Assembly: GCA_003260025.2 (NCBI GenBank) | Contig: QFZU02000076.1 | Coordinates: 1 to 64,000, forward strand | Direction: 5' to 3' | Length of the DNA: 64,000 bases | Source: Microbispora triticiradicis | GTDB taxonomy: Bacteria; Actinomycetota; Actinomycetes; Streptosporangiales; Streptosporangiaceae | Part shown: in pieces, positions 32,921-42,833 of the stretch | How positions within the stretch are numbered: position 1 is the first letter of the stretch | How the letters are laid out: every line of letters starts with the position of its first letter | The notes under the pieces: model-generated | The model's input: only the letters and a program-made list of their open reading frames with translations | What the model was told of the DNA's origin: nothing | The model's database searches: none | Program-made: the position numbers and the translations under genes

Positions 32921-33910
32921 TTGCCATCTCCGCACGTTCTCGTCCTCACGGGTGAGGACGATCCCCACGCCGACCGCGTCTGCGCGCTGCTCGCCGGGCG
33001 CGGCGCGCGGGTCACCGTCTTCGACCCCGGTGGCTTCCCCGTCTCCTGGAGGGTGGAGGTCGGCTACGCGGCGGACGGCCGCATGACGCCGCGCCTCCTG
33101 AGGGGCGGTGCGGAGGAGATCGCGCTCGACACGGTCACCGCGTTGTGGTGGCGCCGTCCCACCCCGCCCGCGCCGCATCCGGAGATAACCGACCCGGCGG
33201 TCGCCGCGCACGCGGCCAGGGAGTGCCAGAGCCTGCTCAGCGACCTGTGGGAGCACCTGCCGTGCCCGCAGCTCCCCGCCCGCGAGTCGGTCTGGCGCCG
33301 GTCCGGCCAGAAGGCCTCCCAGCTCGCCCTCGCGGCGGAGCTCGGCTTCGCCGTACCGGACACGCTGATCACCACGGACCCGGAGTCGTTCTTCGAGTTC
33401 CACGAGCGGCACGACGGCCGCGTCATCACCAAGACGTTCCACATCCCCTTCATCGAGCGCGTCGGCGACGGCCTCACCGTCACGCGGCTCAGCGAGCAGG
33501 TGTCGCCCCGCGACCTGGCGTACGCCGACGGGCTGCGGTTCTGTCCCATGATCGTGCAGGAGCGGGTGGACAAGCGCCTGGAACTGCGCGTCACCGTCGT
33601 CGGCCGCCGGATCTTCGCGGCGGAGATCCACTCCCAGGTGTCCAACCGGTCGAGCGTCGACTGGCGGCGCTACGACACGCGGGTCACCCCGCACCGCCCG
33701 CACCGCCTGCCGGACGACGTCGCGGCCCGGTGCCTCACCCTCATGGAGCGGCTCGGCCTCGCGTACGGGGCGATCGACCTGATCCTCACCCCCGAGGGCC
33801 GGCACGTCTTCCTCGAGGTGAACCCCAACGCGCAGTGGCTCTGGGTGGAGCACCTCACCGGCCTCCCGATCAGCGAGGCCATCTGCGAACACCTCCTGCG
33901 AGGAGCCTGA
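32921..33910 (+). CDS. MvdD-like ATP-grasp peptide ligase (graspetide synthetase)
   Basis: The 329-residue protein starts at TTG 32921 (LPSPHVLVLTGEDDPHADRV) with GAAAGG seven bases upstream. It has the ATP-grasp core of the MvdC/MvdD and SAV_5884-type peptide maturases: an N-terminal domain with LWWRRP, a lysine strand GRVITKTFHIPFIE, QERVDKRLELRVTVVGRRIF, and the metal-binding VFLEVNPNAQWLWVE near the end. These enzymes use ATP to make omega-ester or omega-amide links between Thr/Ser/Lys and Asp/Glu side chains of a precursor core. It lies between the precursors and the PpiC-related gene, with two bases to the next start, so its job is to cyclise the two peptides. Confidence 0.9.
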   Translation: MPSPHVLVLTGEDDPHADRVCALLAGRGARVTVFDPGGFPVSWRVEVGYAADGRMTPRLLRGGAEEIALDTVTALWWRRPTPPAPHPEITDPAVAAHAARECQSLLSDLWEHLPCPQLPARESVWRRSGQKASQLALAAELGFAVPDTLITTDPESFFEFHERHDGRVITKTFHIPFIERVGDGLTVTRLSEQVSPRDLAYADGLRFCPMIVQERVDKRLELRVTVVGRRIFAAEIHSQVSNRSSVDWRRYDTRVTPHRPHRLPDDVAARCLTLMERLGLAYGAIDLILTPEGRHVFLEVNPNAQWLWVEHLTGLPISEAICEHLLRGA

Positions 33911-33911
33911 C

Positions 33912-35003
33912 GTGGCGCTTTTCCCCGACCACCTGCTGAACGACGCCCTGGCCTTCCTGCGCCGGATCTCCGGCGCCGAGCCGGCCGACGCCAGGCGCCT
34001 GCTGGACGACCTGCGGGCCGGGCACCCGAACGTGCCGATGCGCCTCGTCTGGCAGCGCGACCATCCCGGCGGGAGCCACCACTACGACCTGCTGATCCCG
34101 GCGCCGGACGGCACGGTGTCGGTCGCCTTCGCGCCGGCGCGGGCCGTACCGTGGCCGCTGCGCGGCAGCCAGAGCGCCGGCGAGCAGGTCGTCGTCCGTG
34201 TAGACGGCGCCGACGTCAGGATGGAGCAGGCCATGGCGGTGCTCGACGGGCTGTGGGGGGACAGTTCGCTGGCCGTCCGCCTGGTGAACGCCGCCTTGGT
34301 GGAGCAGGAACTGGAGCGGGAACCGGTCGAGCTGACCGCCGAGGAGCTTCAGGAGGCCATGGACGCCTTCCGGCGGGCCCGCGGCCTGCTCACCGTGCGG
34401 GCCACCCGTGACTGGATGACGGAGCGCGGGCTGGACCACGCGGCGCTGGAGGTGATCGTCCACCAGGAGGCCGCCATCGCCCGGCTGCGTCGCCGTGTGG
34501 CCGGTGAGGACGCCGCCGGGCTGTTCGCCGCCGATCCGGGCGGCCACGACCGCCTGAGCGTGATGCGCCTGCGGTATCCCCACCTCGAAGCCGCCCGGGC
34601 GGCGGCCGCGCGGCTGCGGGCCGAGGACGCCCGCGCGGCGATCTTCGCGAAGGCCGCCGAGGAGGCCTTCGAGTACGGCGCGGACGTCCGGCCGGCGCTC
34701 GTGTACCGCCGCGAACTCGGCCCGGAGGCCGCGGGCGCCGGGGCCGGGGACGTCGTCGCCGGTTGCGGGCCGGAGCCGCTGGTCACCTGCGTCCTGGAGG
34801 TGCGCCCCGCCGTCCTCGACGACGAGACCCGGCAGGCGATCGAGAACCGGATCTTCGACGACTGGCTCGCCCGCAGGCGGGCCGAGGCGAGCGTCGAGTG
34901 GATGTGGGGCACCGCGCGGCGGACCGGCTCCGTCACCCGGGCGCTCCGGGTGCCGGACGGTTCGCACGGCGCCTCGGAGGCCTCCCCGGCCGCCGGAGGG
35001 TGA
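33912..35003 (+). CDS. PpiC-related peptide maturation protein (TIGR04500-like)
   Basis: The 363-residue protein (GTG 33912, GAGGAG upstream) has an N-terminal domain with MRLVWQRDHPGGSHHYDLLI, then the SurA/PpiC-like chaperone helices (LTAEELQEAMDAFRRARGLL, then HAALEVIVHQEAAIARLRRR). This is the pattern of the putative peptide maturation proteins of the TIGR04500 type that accompany ATP-grasp RiPP maturases. The parvulin catalytic domain is not recognisable, so it may act as a precursor-binding chaperone or isomerase. Its role is unproven. It follows the ligase at two bases. Confidence 0.78.
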   Translation: MALFPDHLLNDALAFLRRISGAEPADARRLLDDLRAGHPNVPMRLVWQRDHPGGSHHYDLLIPAPDGTVSVAFAPARAVPWPLRGSQSAGEQVVVRVDGADVRMEQAMAVLDGLWGDSSLAVRLVNAALVEQELEREPVELTAEELQEAMDAFRRARGLLTVRATRDWMTERGLDHAALEVIVHQEAAIARLRRRVAGEDAAGLFAADPGGHDRLSVMRLRYPHLEAARAAAARLRAEDARAAIFAKAAEEAFEYGADVRPALVYRRELGPEAAGAGAGDVVAGCGPEPLVTCVLEVRPAVLDDETRQAIENRIFDDWLARRRAEASVEWMWGTARRTGSVTRALRVPDGSHGASEASPAAGG

Positions 35004-35174
35004 CGATCCCGGGAACCGCCGCGTGACCACCATGAGGGCCTCCACCGGATGCGTCCGGCCGACGTCGCGAGGACCGCCGCCGTCGGCCCGCATGCAGCCC
35101 ACCGAGGCACTCGGAACGGTCTGAACCAGTCCCGCTTCCGCCCACCGGTCATCCGCGCGAGCCGTACGAGGCGT

Positions 35175-36689
<1,515 letters not shown>

Positions 36690-36865
36690 CTATAGCTTGA
36701 AAGTGGCGGGGGATCGCCTTTCGCGGCCACCCCATTTGCGCCACCCCCCTCACACCGACACACGAGTTATCCGGCTGCCCGTATTCGCGGTGAAACGGTT
36801 GGGCGGGATGGTCTGGGGCTGGTAGCGTGCGGGTGATCGTGACAGGCCGCGAGGAGGTGAGACCC

Positions 36866-36962
36866 ATGAACGTTGTGTCGATGGGGTGCTCCCTCTCGTC
36901 ATCACGGTCGGGCGACTGACATAAGGAGTCGCCGGGAGCGCCTGGACAACAAGCACTCCCGG
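36866..36962 (+). promoter_or_regulatory. Leader peptide and alternative hairpins before the alpha/beta hydrolase gene
   Basis: GAGGAGGTGAGACCC precedes an ATG at 36866 that encodes only 17 residues (MNVVSMGCSLSSSRSGD), ending TGA at 36919. The stop codon sits in hairpin GGCGACT (36911-36917)/AGTCGCC (36927-36933). A second hairpin, CCGGGAG (36932-36938)/CTCCCGG (36956-36962), shares two bases with it, so the two compete. AAGGAG lies in the first loop. This is the layout of a ribosome-mediated attenuator, with ribosome position on the Ser/Cys-rich peptide deciding the fold. The interval 36603-36865 otherwise holds the rox control region. Confidence 0.5.
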
Positions 36963-36976
36963 AAAGCGACAACCTA

Positions 36977-37726
36977 ATGCCTTCTGTGCATTTCACTTCG
37001 GAAGAAACGTCGAACGGCGTCATCGCGCGCGGATTCACCGTGGGCGAGGTCCCCGGCATGCTCTGGTCGCCCGAGTCCGGTTCCGGCCGCGCGCCGCTGG
37101 TGCTGCTGGGGCACGGCGGCGGCCAGGACAGCAGGGCGCCGGGGATGGCCGGCCGCGCGGCCCGCCTCGTGGGCGACGGCGGTTTCCACGTCGCCGCCAT
37201 CGACGCACCCGGTCACGGCGGACGGCCGCGTACGGAGGACGACGAGCGGGAGATCGCCGCGCTCCGGCGGGCGATGGCGGCGGGCGAGCCGGTCGGCCCG
37301 ATCGTCGTCGCCTTCAACGCCGGCATCGCCAGGCGTGCGGTGCCCGAGTGGCGGGCGACCCTGGACGCCCTCCAGGAACTGCCGGAGATCGGCGCCGGCG
37401 GGCCGGTGGGCTACTACGGCGTGAGCATGGGCACCGCGATCGGGCTGCCGCTGACGGCGGCCGAACCCAGGATCACCGCGGCGGTGCTCGGTCTCTACTC
37501 CTACGACGAGGCCCTGGCCGAGGCGGCGGGACGGATCACGGTGCCGGTCGAGTTCGCGCTCCAGTGGGACGACGAGCTCGTCCCGCGTGAATCCGGCCTC
37601 GCCTTGTTCGACGCGCTGGCCTCGAAGGAGAAGACGCTGCACGCCAACGTGGGCGGGCACCACGAGGTGCCCGGGTTCGAGGCCGACAGCGCGGTCCGGT
37701 TCCTCGCCCGGCATCTGCGGGGGTAG
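36977..37726 (+). CDS. Alpha/beta hydrolase (dienelactone-hydrolase-like)
   Basis: The 249-residue cytoplasmic protein has LVLLGHGGGQD (oxyanion loop), the nucleophile elbow GYYGVSMGTAIGLPL near residue 150, Asp in LQWDDELVPRES and His in NVGGHHEVPGFE, so the triad is complete. Substrates of this group range from esters and lactones to peptides. ATG 36977 is the only sensible start, with GGAAAG ten bases upstream. It is divergent from rox and follows an attenuator-like leader, suggesting regulated expression. It could belong to the neighbouring beta-lactam-type cluster as an esterase or peptidase, but that is not shown. Confidence 0.85.
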   Translation: MPSVHFTSEETSNGVIARGFTVGEVPGMLWSPESGSGRAPLVLLGHGGGQDSRAPGMAGRAARLVGDGGFHVAAIDAPGHGGRPRTEDDEREIAALRRAMAAGEPVGPIVVAFNAGIARRAVPEWRATLDALQELPEIGAGGPVGYYGVSMGTAIGLPLTAAEPRITAAVLGLYSYDEALAEAAGRITVPVEFALQWDDELVPRESGLALFDALASKEKTLHANVGGHHEVPGFEADSAVRFLARHLRG

Positions 37727-37749
37727 ACACCTCACCGGCCCGAGGGGGC

Positions 37750-37779
37750 GCGGGATCGCCGGCCGGTCGCCGATCCCGC
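37750..37779. terminator. Hairpin between the convergent hydrolase and MFS genes
   Basis: GCGGGATCG (37750-37758) pairs perfectly with CGATCCCGC (37771-37779) across a 12-base loop, between the two stop codons at 37726 and 37864. Confidence 0.6.
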
Positions 37780-37863
37780 TTCCCTGTCGTTCCACGCCTG
37801 GGACACGTCGGCCGTCGAGGAGCCCGCCGATCCAACCCCGCGAGCCGACTCCCCAAGATCTCG

Positions 37864-39147
37864 TCAGTTGAGGTCGGTGGCGGGCCGGGGCGTCGCCCGC
37901 GCGGCGGGGGCGGTCTCGTGGGCCGGCGTCCGGACCCCGAACCACATGCCGAAGAACCCGGCCACGCCGAGCCCGGCGCACATGAGCCAGACGAGCGCGC
38001 CGTCGTACTGGAAGAGCGCCGTGCCCACGGCGGGTCCCACCGCGTACCCGATGGTGTGGCAGGCGGCGAAGGCGCCGATGTAACGGCTGCGCAGGTGTCC
38101 CGGCGCGGCCAGCGCCGGATAGGCGTTCGACGACGGCGCGCTGACGATCTCGCCCATGGTCCAGATCAGCGCGCCGGCGAAGAGCAGCCAGACGCCGGCC
38201 GAGACGCCGGCCAACGCGAGCCCCCCGCCGATGAGCAGCGTCCCCACCGAGATCGCCGTCCGCATCGGCAGCCTCTGGACGTACGGGGTCAGCGGCAGTT
38301 CGAGCAGGATGACCAGGGCGCCGTTCAGGGCGACGACGGCGCCGTAGACCGCGGTCGGCAGGCCCCGGTCCCTGATCTCCAGGGGGAGGACGGCCTGATA
38401 CTGCACCTCGGCGAGGGCCGTCGCGAACATCGCGGCGAGGACGAGGAGATAACGGCGGTCCCGCAGGACCGCGCGGTAGCCGCCGCGCGTCCCGTCCTCG
38501 TGCCGGACGGCCTCCGCCGCCTCGCGCCCGGGCCGGCCTCCAGGCAGTACGAACATCGCCGCCACCGCGAAGACGACACTCGTGATCGCGTCCGCGAGGA
38601 AGACCGCGCGGTAGCCGAATCCGGCCAGCCACACGCCCAGCAGCGGGGCGAGGGTCGCGCCGACGTTGAGCCCCAGGCGGCTCGCCGCCGTGGTGATCAC
38701 CAGCCGGCGCGGCGGGGTCAGCTCCGACAGCATCGTCGTGGAGGCCGGCCGGTAGAGCTGGGTGACCGCGCCGATCGCCAGGCTGATCCCCAGCAGCGGC
38801 AGGTAGCCGGTCACGAAGCCGACGGCGCCGACGCCCACGCCGGACAGCGCCATCGAGGCGACGATCACGTTCCGCGCCCCGAACCTGTCGGTCGCGGCGC
38901 CGCCCGTCACCACCCCGGCGATCGCGCCGAGGCCGAACGCCGTGAGCGCGCCGCCCGCCTCGGCCGGGCGGTAGCCGAGCCCGGTGACGTAGAGCACCAG
39001 GAAGAGCGAGACGAAGCTGCCCATCCGGTTGACGGCGATCCCGCAGAGGAGGGCGAGCACGGGAGGGGGCAGTTCGCGGAGCGTCCGCAGCACGCCGGCG
39101 CGCTCGTCCCCCTGCGGCGCCGCGACGGGGGGCTGGTCCTCGGACAC
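37864..39147 (-). CDS. Major facilitator transporter, probable product exporter
   Basis: The 427-residue protein has twelve predicted helices, with the MFS loop signature GAATDRFGARNVIV after helix 2. GTG 39147 (SEDQPPVAAPQGDER) is preferred over 39279 because AGGAG lies seven bases upstream and the longer N-terminus is Arg-rich and non-conserved. It is 44 bp downstream of an ATP-grasp ligase on the same strand, so it belongs to the biosynthetic cluster. The tabtoxin cluster has an MFS resistance transporter (TblR), which would be the functional counterpart. Export of the product as self-protection is inferred. Confidence 0.88.
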   Translation of the reverse strand: MSEDQPPVAAPQGDERAGVLRTLRELPPPVLALLCGIAVNRMGSFVSLFLVLYVTGLGYRPAEAGGALTAFGLGAIAGVVTGGAATDRFGARNVIVASMALSGVGVGAVGFVTGYLPLLGISLAIGAVTQLYRPASTTMLSELTPPRRLVITTAASRLGLNVGATLAPLLGVWLAGFGYRAVFLADAITSVVFAVAAMFVLPGGRPGREAAEAVRHEDGTRGGYRAVLRDRRYLLVLAAMFATALAEVQYQAVLPLEIRDRGLPTAVYGAVVALNGALVILLELPLTPYVQRLPMRTAISVGTLLIGGGLALAGVSAGVWLLFAGALIWTMGEIVSAPSSNAYPALAAPGHLRSRYIGAFAACHTIGYAVGPAVGTALFQYDGALVWLMCAGLGVAGFFGMWFGVRTPAHETAPAARATPRPATDLN

Positions 39148-39191
39148 GTCCTCACTCCTCACTCTCTCCACCGGACGGGCTGTGTCGCCTC

Positions 39192-40448
39192 TCAGACGGA
39201 GACGACCTTCCGGGCGGCGTGCGGGGGGTCGCCCTCGAACCGCGCGGCCCGCTCGGCCCGGTCGAGCACCTCGTCGCACTCCTCCGCCGTACGGCCGCGG
39301 GCGATGAGGAAGCCGTACCGGGCGATGGCGCCGTCGGGCGGCAGGATCAGCGGTGTCCCCGGGCCGGCGACCGCCACCGACGCCAGCAATCCAGCCTCGG
39401 GATCGGGCTCCGGCATCTCCACCCGCCGCGCCACGCAGGTCTCCGGCGGATAGAGGAACCGGATGCCGACTGCACCGGCCCCGTGCGCGGTCACGTCGGG
39501 CCGCACCCCCAGGGCGAGGTCGGCCGCGACCACCCCGGAGTCGACGCCGTTGGCCAGCAGCCCGAGGTAGGGGATGAGATCGCCGCCGAGCCGGCCGTTC
39601 ACCTCGATCAGCGCGTAGCCCTCGGAGGTCAGCTTGACCTCGGTGTGCGTCGTGCCGTGGGTGTAGCCGAGGGCGCGGTGCGTGTCCGCCAGCAGCCGCA
39701 GCAGGTCCGCGTCCCGAAGCAGCGGCTCGTCGGCCAGCACGACGTGCCCGGTCTCCTCGAAGTACGGCTCGCCGCCCAGGCGCTTGCGGGCGACCAGGTA
39801 GGGCAGGTACTCGCCGTCGTGGACCGCCGCGTCGACGCTGATCTCGGGCCCGGCGAGGAACTGCTCCAGCAGGATCTCGTCGTGGCCGGGCATCCCGCTC
39901 TGGCGTGCCGTACGGCTGACGCCGACCGCCCAGCCGAGCTCGGCCTCGCCGGCGACCTTCACCACCCCCTGGCTCGCGCCGAGGCCCCGGGGCTTGGCCA
40001 CCAGGGGGAACCCGATGCGCCCGGCCGCCGCCGCGGCCTCCTCCGGGGTCGCGACGAGCGCGTGCCGGGGCTGCCTGATCCCCGCCCGGTCGAGCAGTCG
40101 CCGCGTCGTCGGCTTGTCGCGTACGGCGGTCACGGCCTCGGGGGCGGGCCCGGGGAGGCCGAGCTCGGCCGCCACCCGGGCGGCGGCCTCGATCACCGCC
40201 TCGTGGTAGCTGATCACGCCGCGGACCGGTGTCCGCGCGGCCAGCTTCCGGGCCGCGGCGACGACCGCCTCCGGATCGAAGACGTCGACGACGGTGCTGC
40301 CCGCGATGTACGGGGTCTGCCAGGAGGGCCGTTCCGTCTCGAAGAGCCAGACCGGCCCGCCGCGCTGCGCGATCGAGGCCAGAAGGTACTCCCTGTAGTG
40401 CGGGAACCCACTTGCCATGACAAGGAGCACTCCGTCGGAGTTCGCCAT
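39192..40448 (-). CDS. ATP-grasp ligase (L-amino-acid/dipeptide ligase type)
   Basis: The 418-residue enzyme starts MANSDGVLLVMASGFPHYRE with GGGAG six bases upstream. ATP-grasp motifs are the first lysine strand GFPLVAKPRGLGASQGVVKV, EQFLAGPEISVDAAV, and the metal/ATP end ALIEVNGRLGGDLIPYLGLL. This is the carboxylate-amine ligase group that makes dipeptides from free amino acids (as in bacilysin). It is encoded divergently from the beta-lactam-synthetase-like gene and upstream of the exporter. With a second ATP-grasp gene at 45388, the product is probably a di- or tripeptide; which residue each enzyme adds is unknown. Confidence 0.88.
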   Translation of the reverse strand: MANSDGVLLVMASGFPHYREYLLASIAQRGGPVWLFETERPSWQTPYIAGSTVVDVFDPEAVVAAARKLAARTPVRGVISYHEAVIEAAARVAAELGLPGPAPEAVTAVRDKPTTRRLLDRAGIRQPRHALVATPEEAAAAAGRIGFPLVAKPRGLGASQGVVKVAGEAELGWAVGVSRTARQSGMPGHDEILLEQFLAGPEISVDAAVHDGEYLPYLVARKRLGGEPYFEETGHVVLADEPLLRDADLLRLLADTHRALGYTHGTTHTEVKLTSEGYALIEVNGRLGGDLIPYLGLLANGVDSGVVAADLALGVRPDVTAHGAGAVGIRFLYPPETCVARRVEMPEPDPEAGLLASVAVAGPGTPLILPPDGAIARYGFLIARGRTAEECDEVLDRAERAARFEGDPPHAARKVVSV

Positions 40449-40964
40449 GTCTTCTCCCTGTGGTAGCGGCGTCGGCGGGCGCGCGGTCACGGTCGGCGCT
40501 TTATCCCGCGCAGCCCACGATACGAGGACGAACGTACCCGGAGAGAATATCCGTCCGGTTTCCGCTTCCGGCAGGACCGTAATAAATCTAACAATCGCCG
40601 TCTGAGCTGCCGCTTCGTCCGGCGTACGACGCGCCTGTGGGTCGTTCGACAGGTGCACTATTCCGCTATCCGGCTTGTACGGAATGCGTGTGACGTGTGT
40701 CACTTCGAAGGTCTATTGCGGCCGCTTGTCCGGTACGTATACTTCCGAACGGCGTCATCGTTTTGCGTGATGAACAGATGTCCACTGGCTGCGGCCGGCG
40801 ATTCATCGTCGTCGGCAGGTTATTGGTCGACGATATTTCCGGCAATTCTCGCTCCGCTATCCGATCGCTCTTTCCGCCTGCACGGTGTCTCTATATTCCG
40901 GTAAACCGCCGGCCGCGTTCACGGCCGGTATTCGCCTGCGAATTGACGAGTAAGGAAACATCGA
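40449..40964. promoter_or_regulatory. Long divergent control region of the beta-lactam-type cluster
   Basis: These 516 bases separate the leftward ATP-grasp/MFS unit from the long rightward operon. They are visibly richer in A and T than the surrounding genes and no frame has coding character. CCGCTATCCG occurs at 40667-40676 and again at 40854-40863. GTGACGTGTGTCAC lies at 40689-40702 as a small inverted repeat (GTGAC/GTCAC). These are candidate binding sites. No regulator gene of the cluster is seen in the window. Confidence 0.5.
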
Positions 40965-42785
40965 TTGAGTGGATTCGTTGGCTGGATGGATTTCAGGCGC
41001 GACCTCGGCGCGCAGGAAGACGTCCTCCACGCGATGGCCGACACCATGCAGCACCGCGGTCCCGACGCGAAGGGGCTCTGGCTGTCGCGGCACGCGGCGC
41101 TCGGGCACCGGAGGCTCGCCGTCGGCGACACGGCGGGCGGCGCGGCGGGCGGTGACGCCCAGCCCCTGACGGCGGAGATCGGCGGCGAGACGGTGGCCGT
41201 CGTCCACGCCGGTGAGATCTACAACGCGGCCGACCTCGGCGGGGGATCCTCCGAAGAGGTGCTGCTGCGCTCCTACCTCCGCTGGGGCGACCGGCTCGCC
41301 GAACGGCTCGACGGGATGGGCGCCTTCGCCGTCTGGGACGGCAGGTCGCGGCGGCTGCTGCTGGGCCGCGACCGCATGGGCCTCAAGCCCCTGTACTACT
41401 TCGCGTACCCGGGCGGCATCCTGTTCGCCTCGGAGCCGAAGGGCATCATGGCCAACCCGCTGTTCGAGGCGCGCCTCGACCCGGCGGCCCTCCCGATCGT
41501 CCTGCAGCCGCGCCTCACCCTGCCCGGCGAGACGCCGCTGGCCGGGCTGCGCGAGGTCCCGCCCGGCCACGTCGTCATCTGGTCGGAGGACGGACCGTCG
41601 CCGCGCCGCTACTGGCGGCTGTCCAGCGAGCCGCATCGGCACTCGTTCGAGGAGACCACCCGCCACGTGCGCGAACTCCTTGAGGACGCGGTCGGCCGGC
41701 AGGTCCCCGCCTCGGGGCCGTGCGCCGCCATGCTGTCGGGCGGCGTCGACTCGACCTCGGTCGCGGCGCTCGCCGTCCGCGCCCTGGCGGCCCGGGACGG
41801 CAGGAGTCTCGACACCTTCTGCGTCCGGTTCGAGAGCGACTCCGCGCACTTCTCCCCGACCGAGCTGCGGCCCGAGGTGGACGCGCCGTACGCGGCGGAC
41901 GCGGCCGAATTCATGGGCAGCCGCCACCACACCGTCACCGTCGGCCTGCGCGACCTGCTGGACGCCGTCCCGGCCACCCGCCACGCCCGCGACCTGCCCG
42001 GCTGGGGGCAGTTCGACGCCTCGATGTACCTGCTCTTCCGTGAGATGCGGGAGATCGGCCCGGTCGCGATGTCCGGCGAGGCCGCGGACGAGATCTTCGG
42101 CGGATATCCGTACTTCTTCAAGCCGGAACTCGTCAACCGCGACGGTTTCCCGTGGATGGGCGACGGCCCCCGGCTCGCCGACTACCTCTCGCCGGAGATG
42201 CGGGAGATGGCCGACCCCGTCGAGGACGAGCGCGCCCGGCTCTCCCAGCTCCTCTCGGAGGTGCCGCGGCTGCCCGGCGAGGACCCCGAGAACGCGCGCA
42301 TGCGCGAGGTGCTCCACCTGGGCATGTCCGGGCCGCTCGCGGTCGTCCTCGACCGCAAGGAACGGATGAGCATGGCGTCCGGCCTGGAGGTGCGCATCCC
42401 GTTCTGCGACCACCGGCTCATCGAGTACGTCTGGAACGTGCCCTGGTCGATGAAGTCCCGGGGCGGGCTGAAGGGCCTGCTGAAGGCGGCCATGGCCGAC
42501 GTCCTGCCACCCGGCACCCTGAACCGGCGGAAGAGCGCCTATCCCCATGTGCACAACCCGGAATACGACCACGCGCTCATCGAGGAGGCGACCTGGATCG
42601 TGAGCGACGAGCGCTCTCCGATCGGCCGGATGTTCGACCGGCCGCGCCTCGCGGAGTTCATCCGCGGGATCGCCGCCGACCGGCTCCGGCCGGACCTGCC
42701 CGGCGGGACGAGCGCGCCGCACATGCTCATCCAGCTCGTCGAGATGCGCAGGTGGATCGAGGACTACCAGGTGTCGCTCGGCTGA
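40965..42785 (+). CDS. Asparagine-synthetase-like beta-lactam synthetase candidate
   Basis: The 606-residue protein has an N-terminal glutamine-amidotransferase-like domain (SGFVGWMDFRRDL, MQHRGPDAKGLW) and a synthetase domain with PP-loop AMLSGGVDSTSVAAL, AMSGEAADEIFGGYPYFF and SMASGLEVRIPFCDHRL. Asparagine synthetase B needs Cys as residue 2; here it is Ser, so glutamine cannot be hydrolysed. The same loss marks beta-lactam synthetases and carbapenam synthetase, which adenylate a carboxylate and close a lactam with an internal amine. The TTG start (AAGGAA upstream) is forced by MSGFVGW. It opens the long operon and is the counterpart of TblS in tabtoxin synthesis. Confidence 0.85.
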   Translation: MSGFVGWMDFRRDLGAQEDVLHAMADTMQHRGPDAKGLWLSRHAALGHRRLAVGDTAGGAAGGDAQPLTAEIGGETVAVVHAGEIYNAADLGGGSSEEVLLRSYLRWGDRLAERLDGMGAFAVWDGRSRRLLLGRDRMGLKPLYYFAYPGGILFASEPKGIMANPLFEARLDPAALPIVLQPRLTLPGETPLAGLREVPPGHVVIWSEDGPSPRRYWRLSSEPHRHSFEETTRHVRELLEDAVGRQVPASGPCAAMLSGGVDSTSVAALAVRALAARDGRSLDTFCVRFESDSAHFSPTELRPEVDAPYAADAAEFMGSRHHTVTVGLRDLLDAVPATRHARDLPGWGQFDASMYLLFREMREIGPVAMSGEAADEIFGGYPYFFKPELVNRDGFPWMGDGPRLADYLSPEMREMADPVEDERARLSQLLSEVPRLPGEDPENARMREVLHLGMSGPLAVVLDRKERMSMASGLEVRIPFCDHRLIEYVWNVPWSMKSRGGLKGLLKAAMADVLPPGTLNRRKSAYPHVHNPEYDHALIEEATWIVSDERSPIGRMFDRPRLAEFIRGIAADRLRPDLPGGTSAPHMLIQLVEMRRWIEDYQVSLG

Positions 42786-42833
42786 CGAGCGCCGTAGCGA
42801 TGTGAACGCAGGCAACACCGAGGGAGCTGCGCC

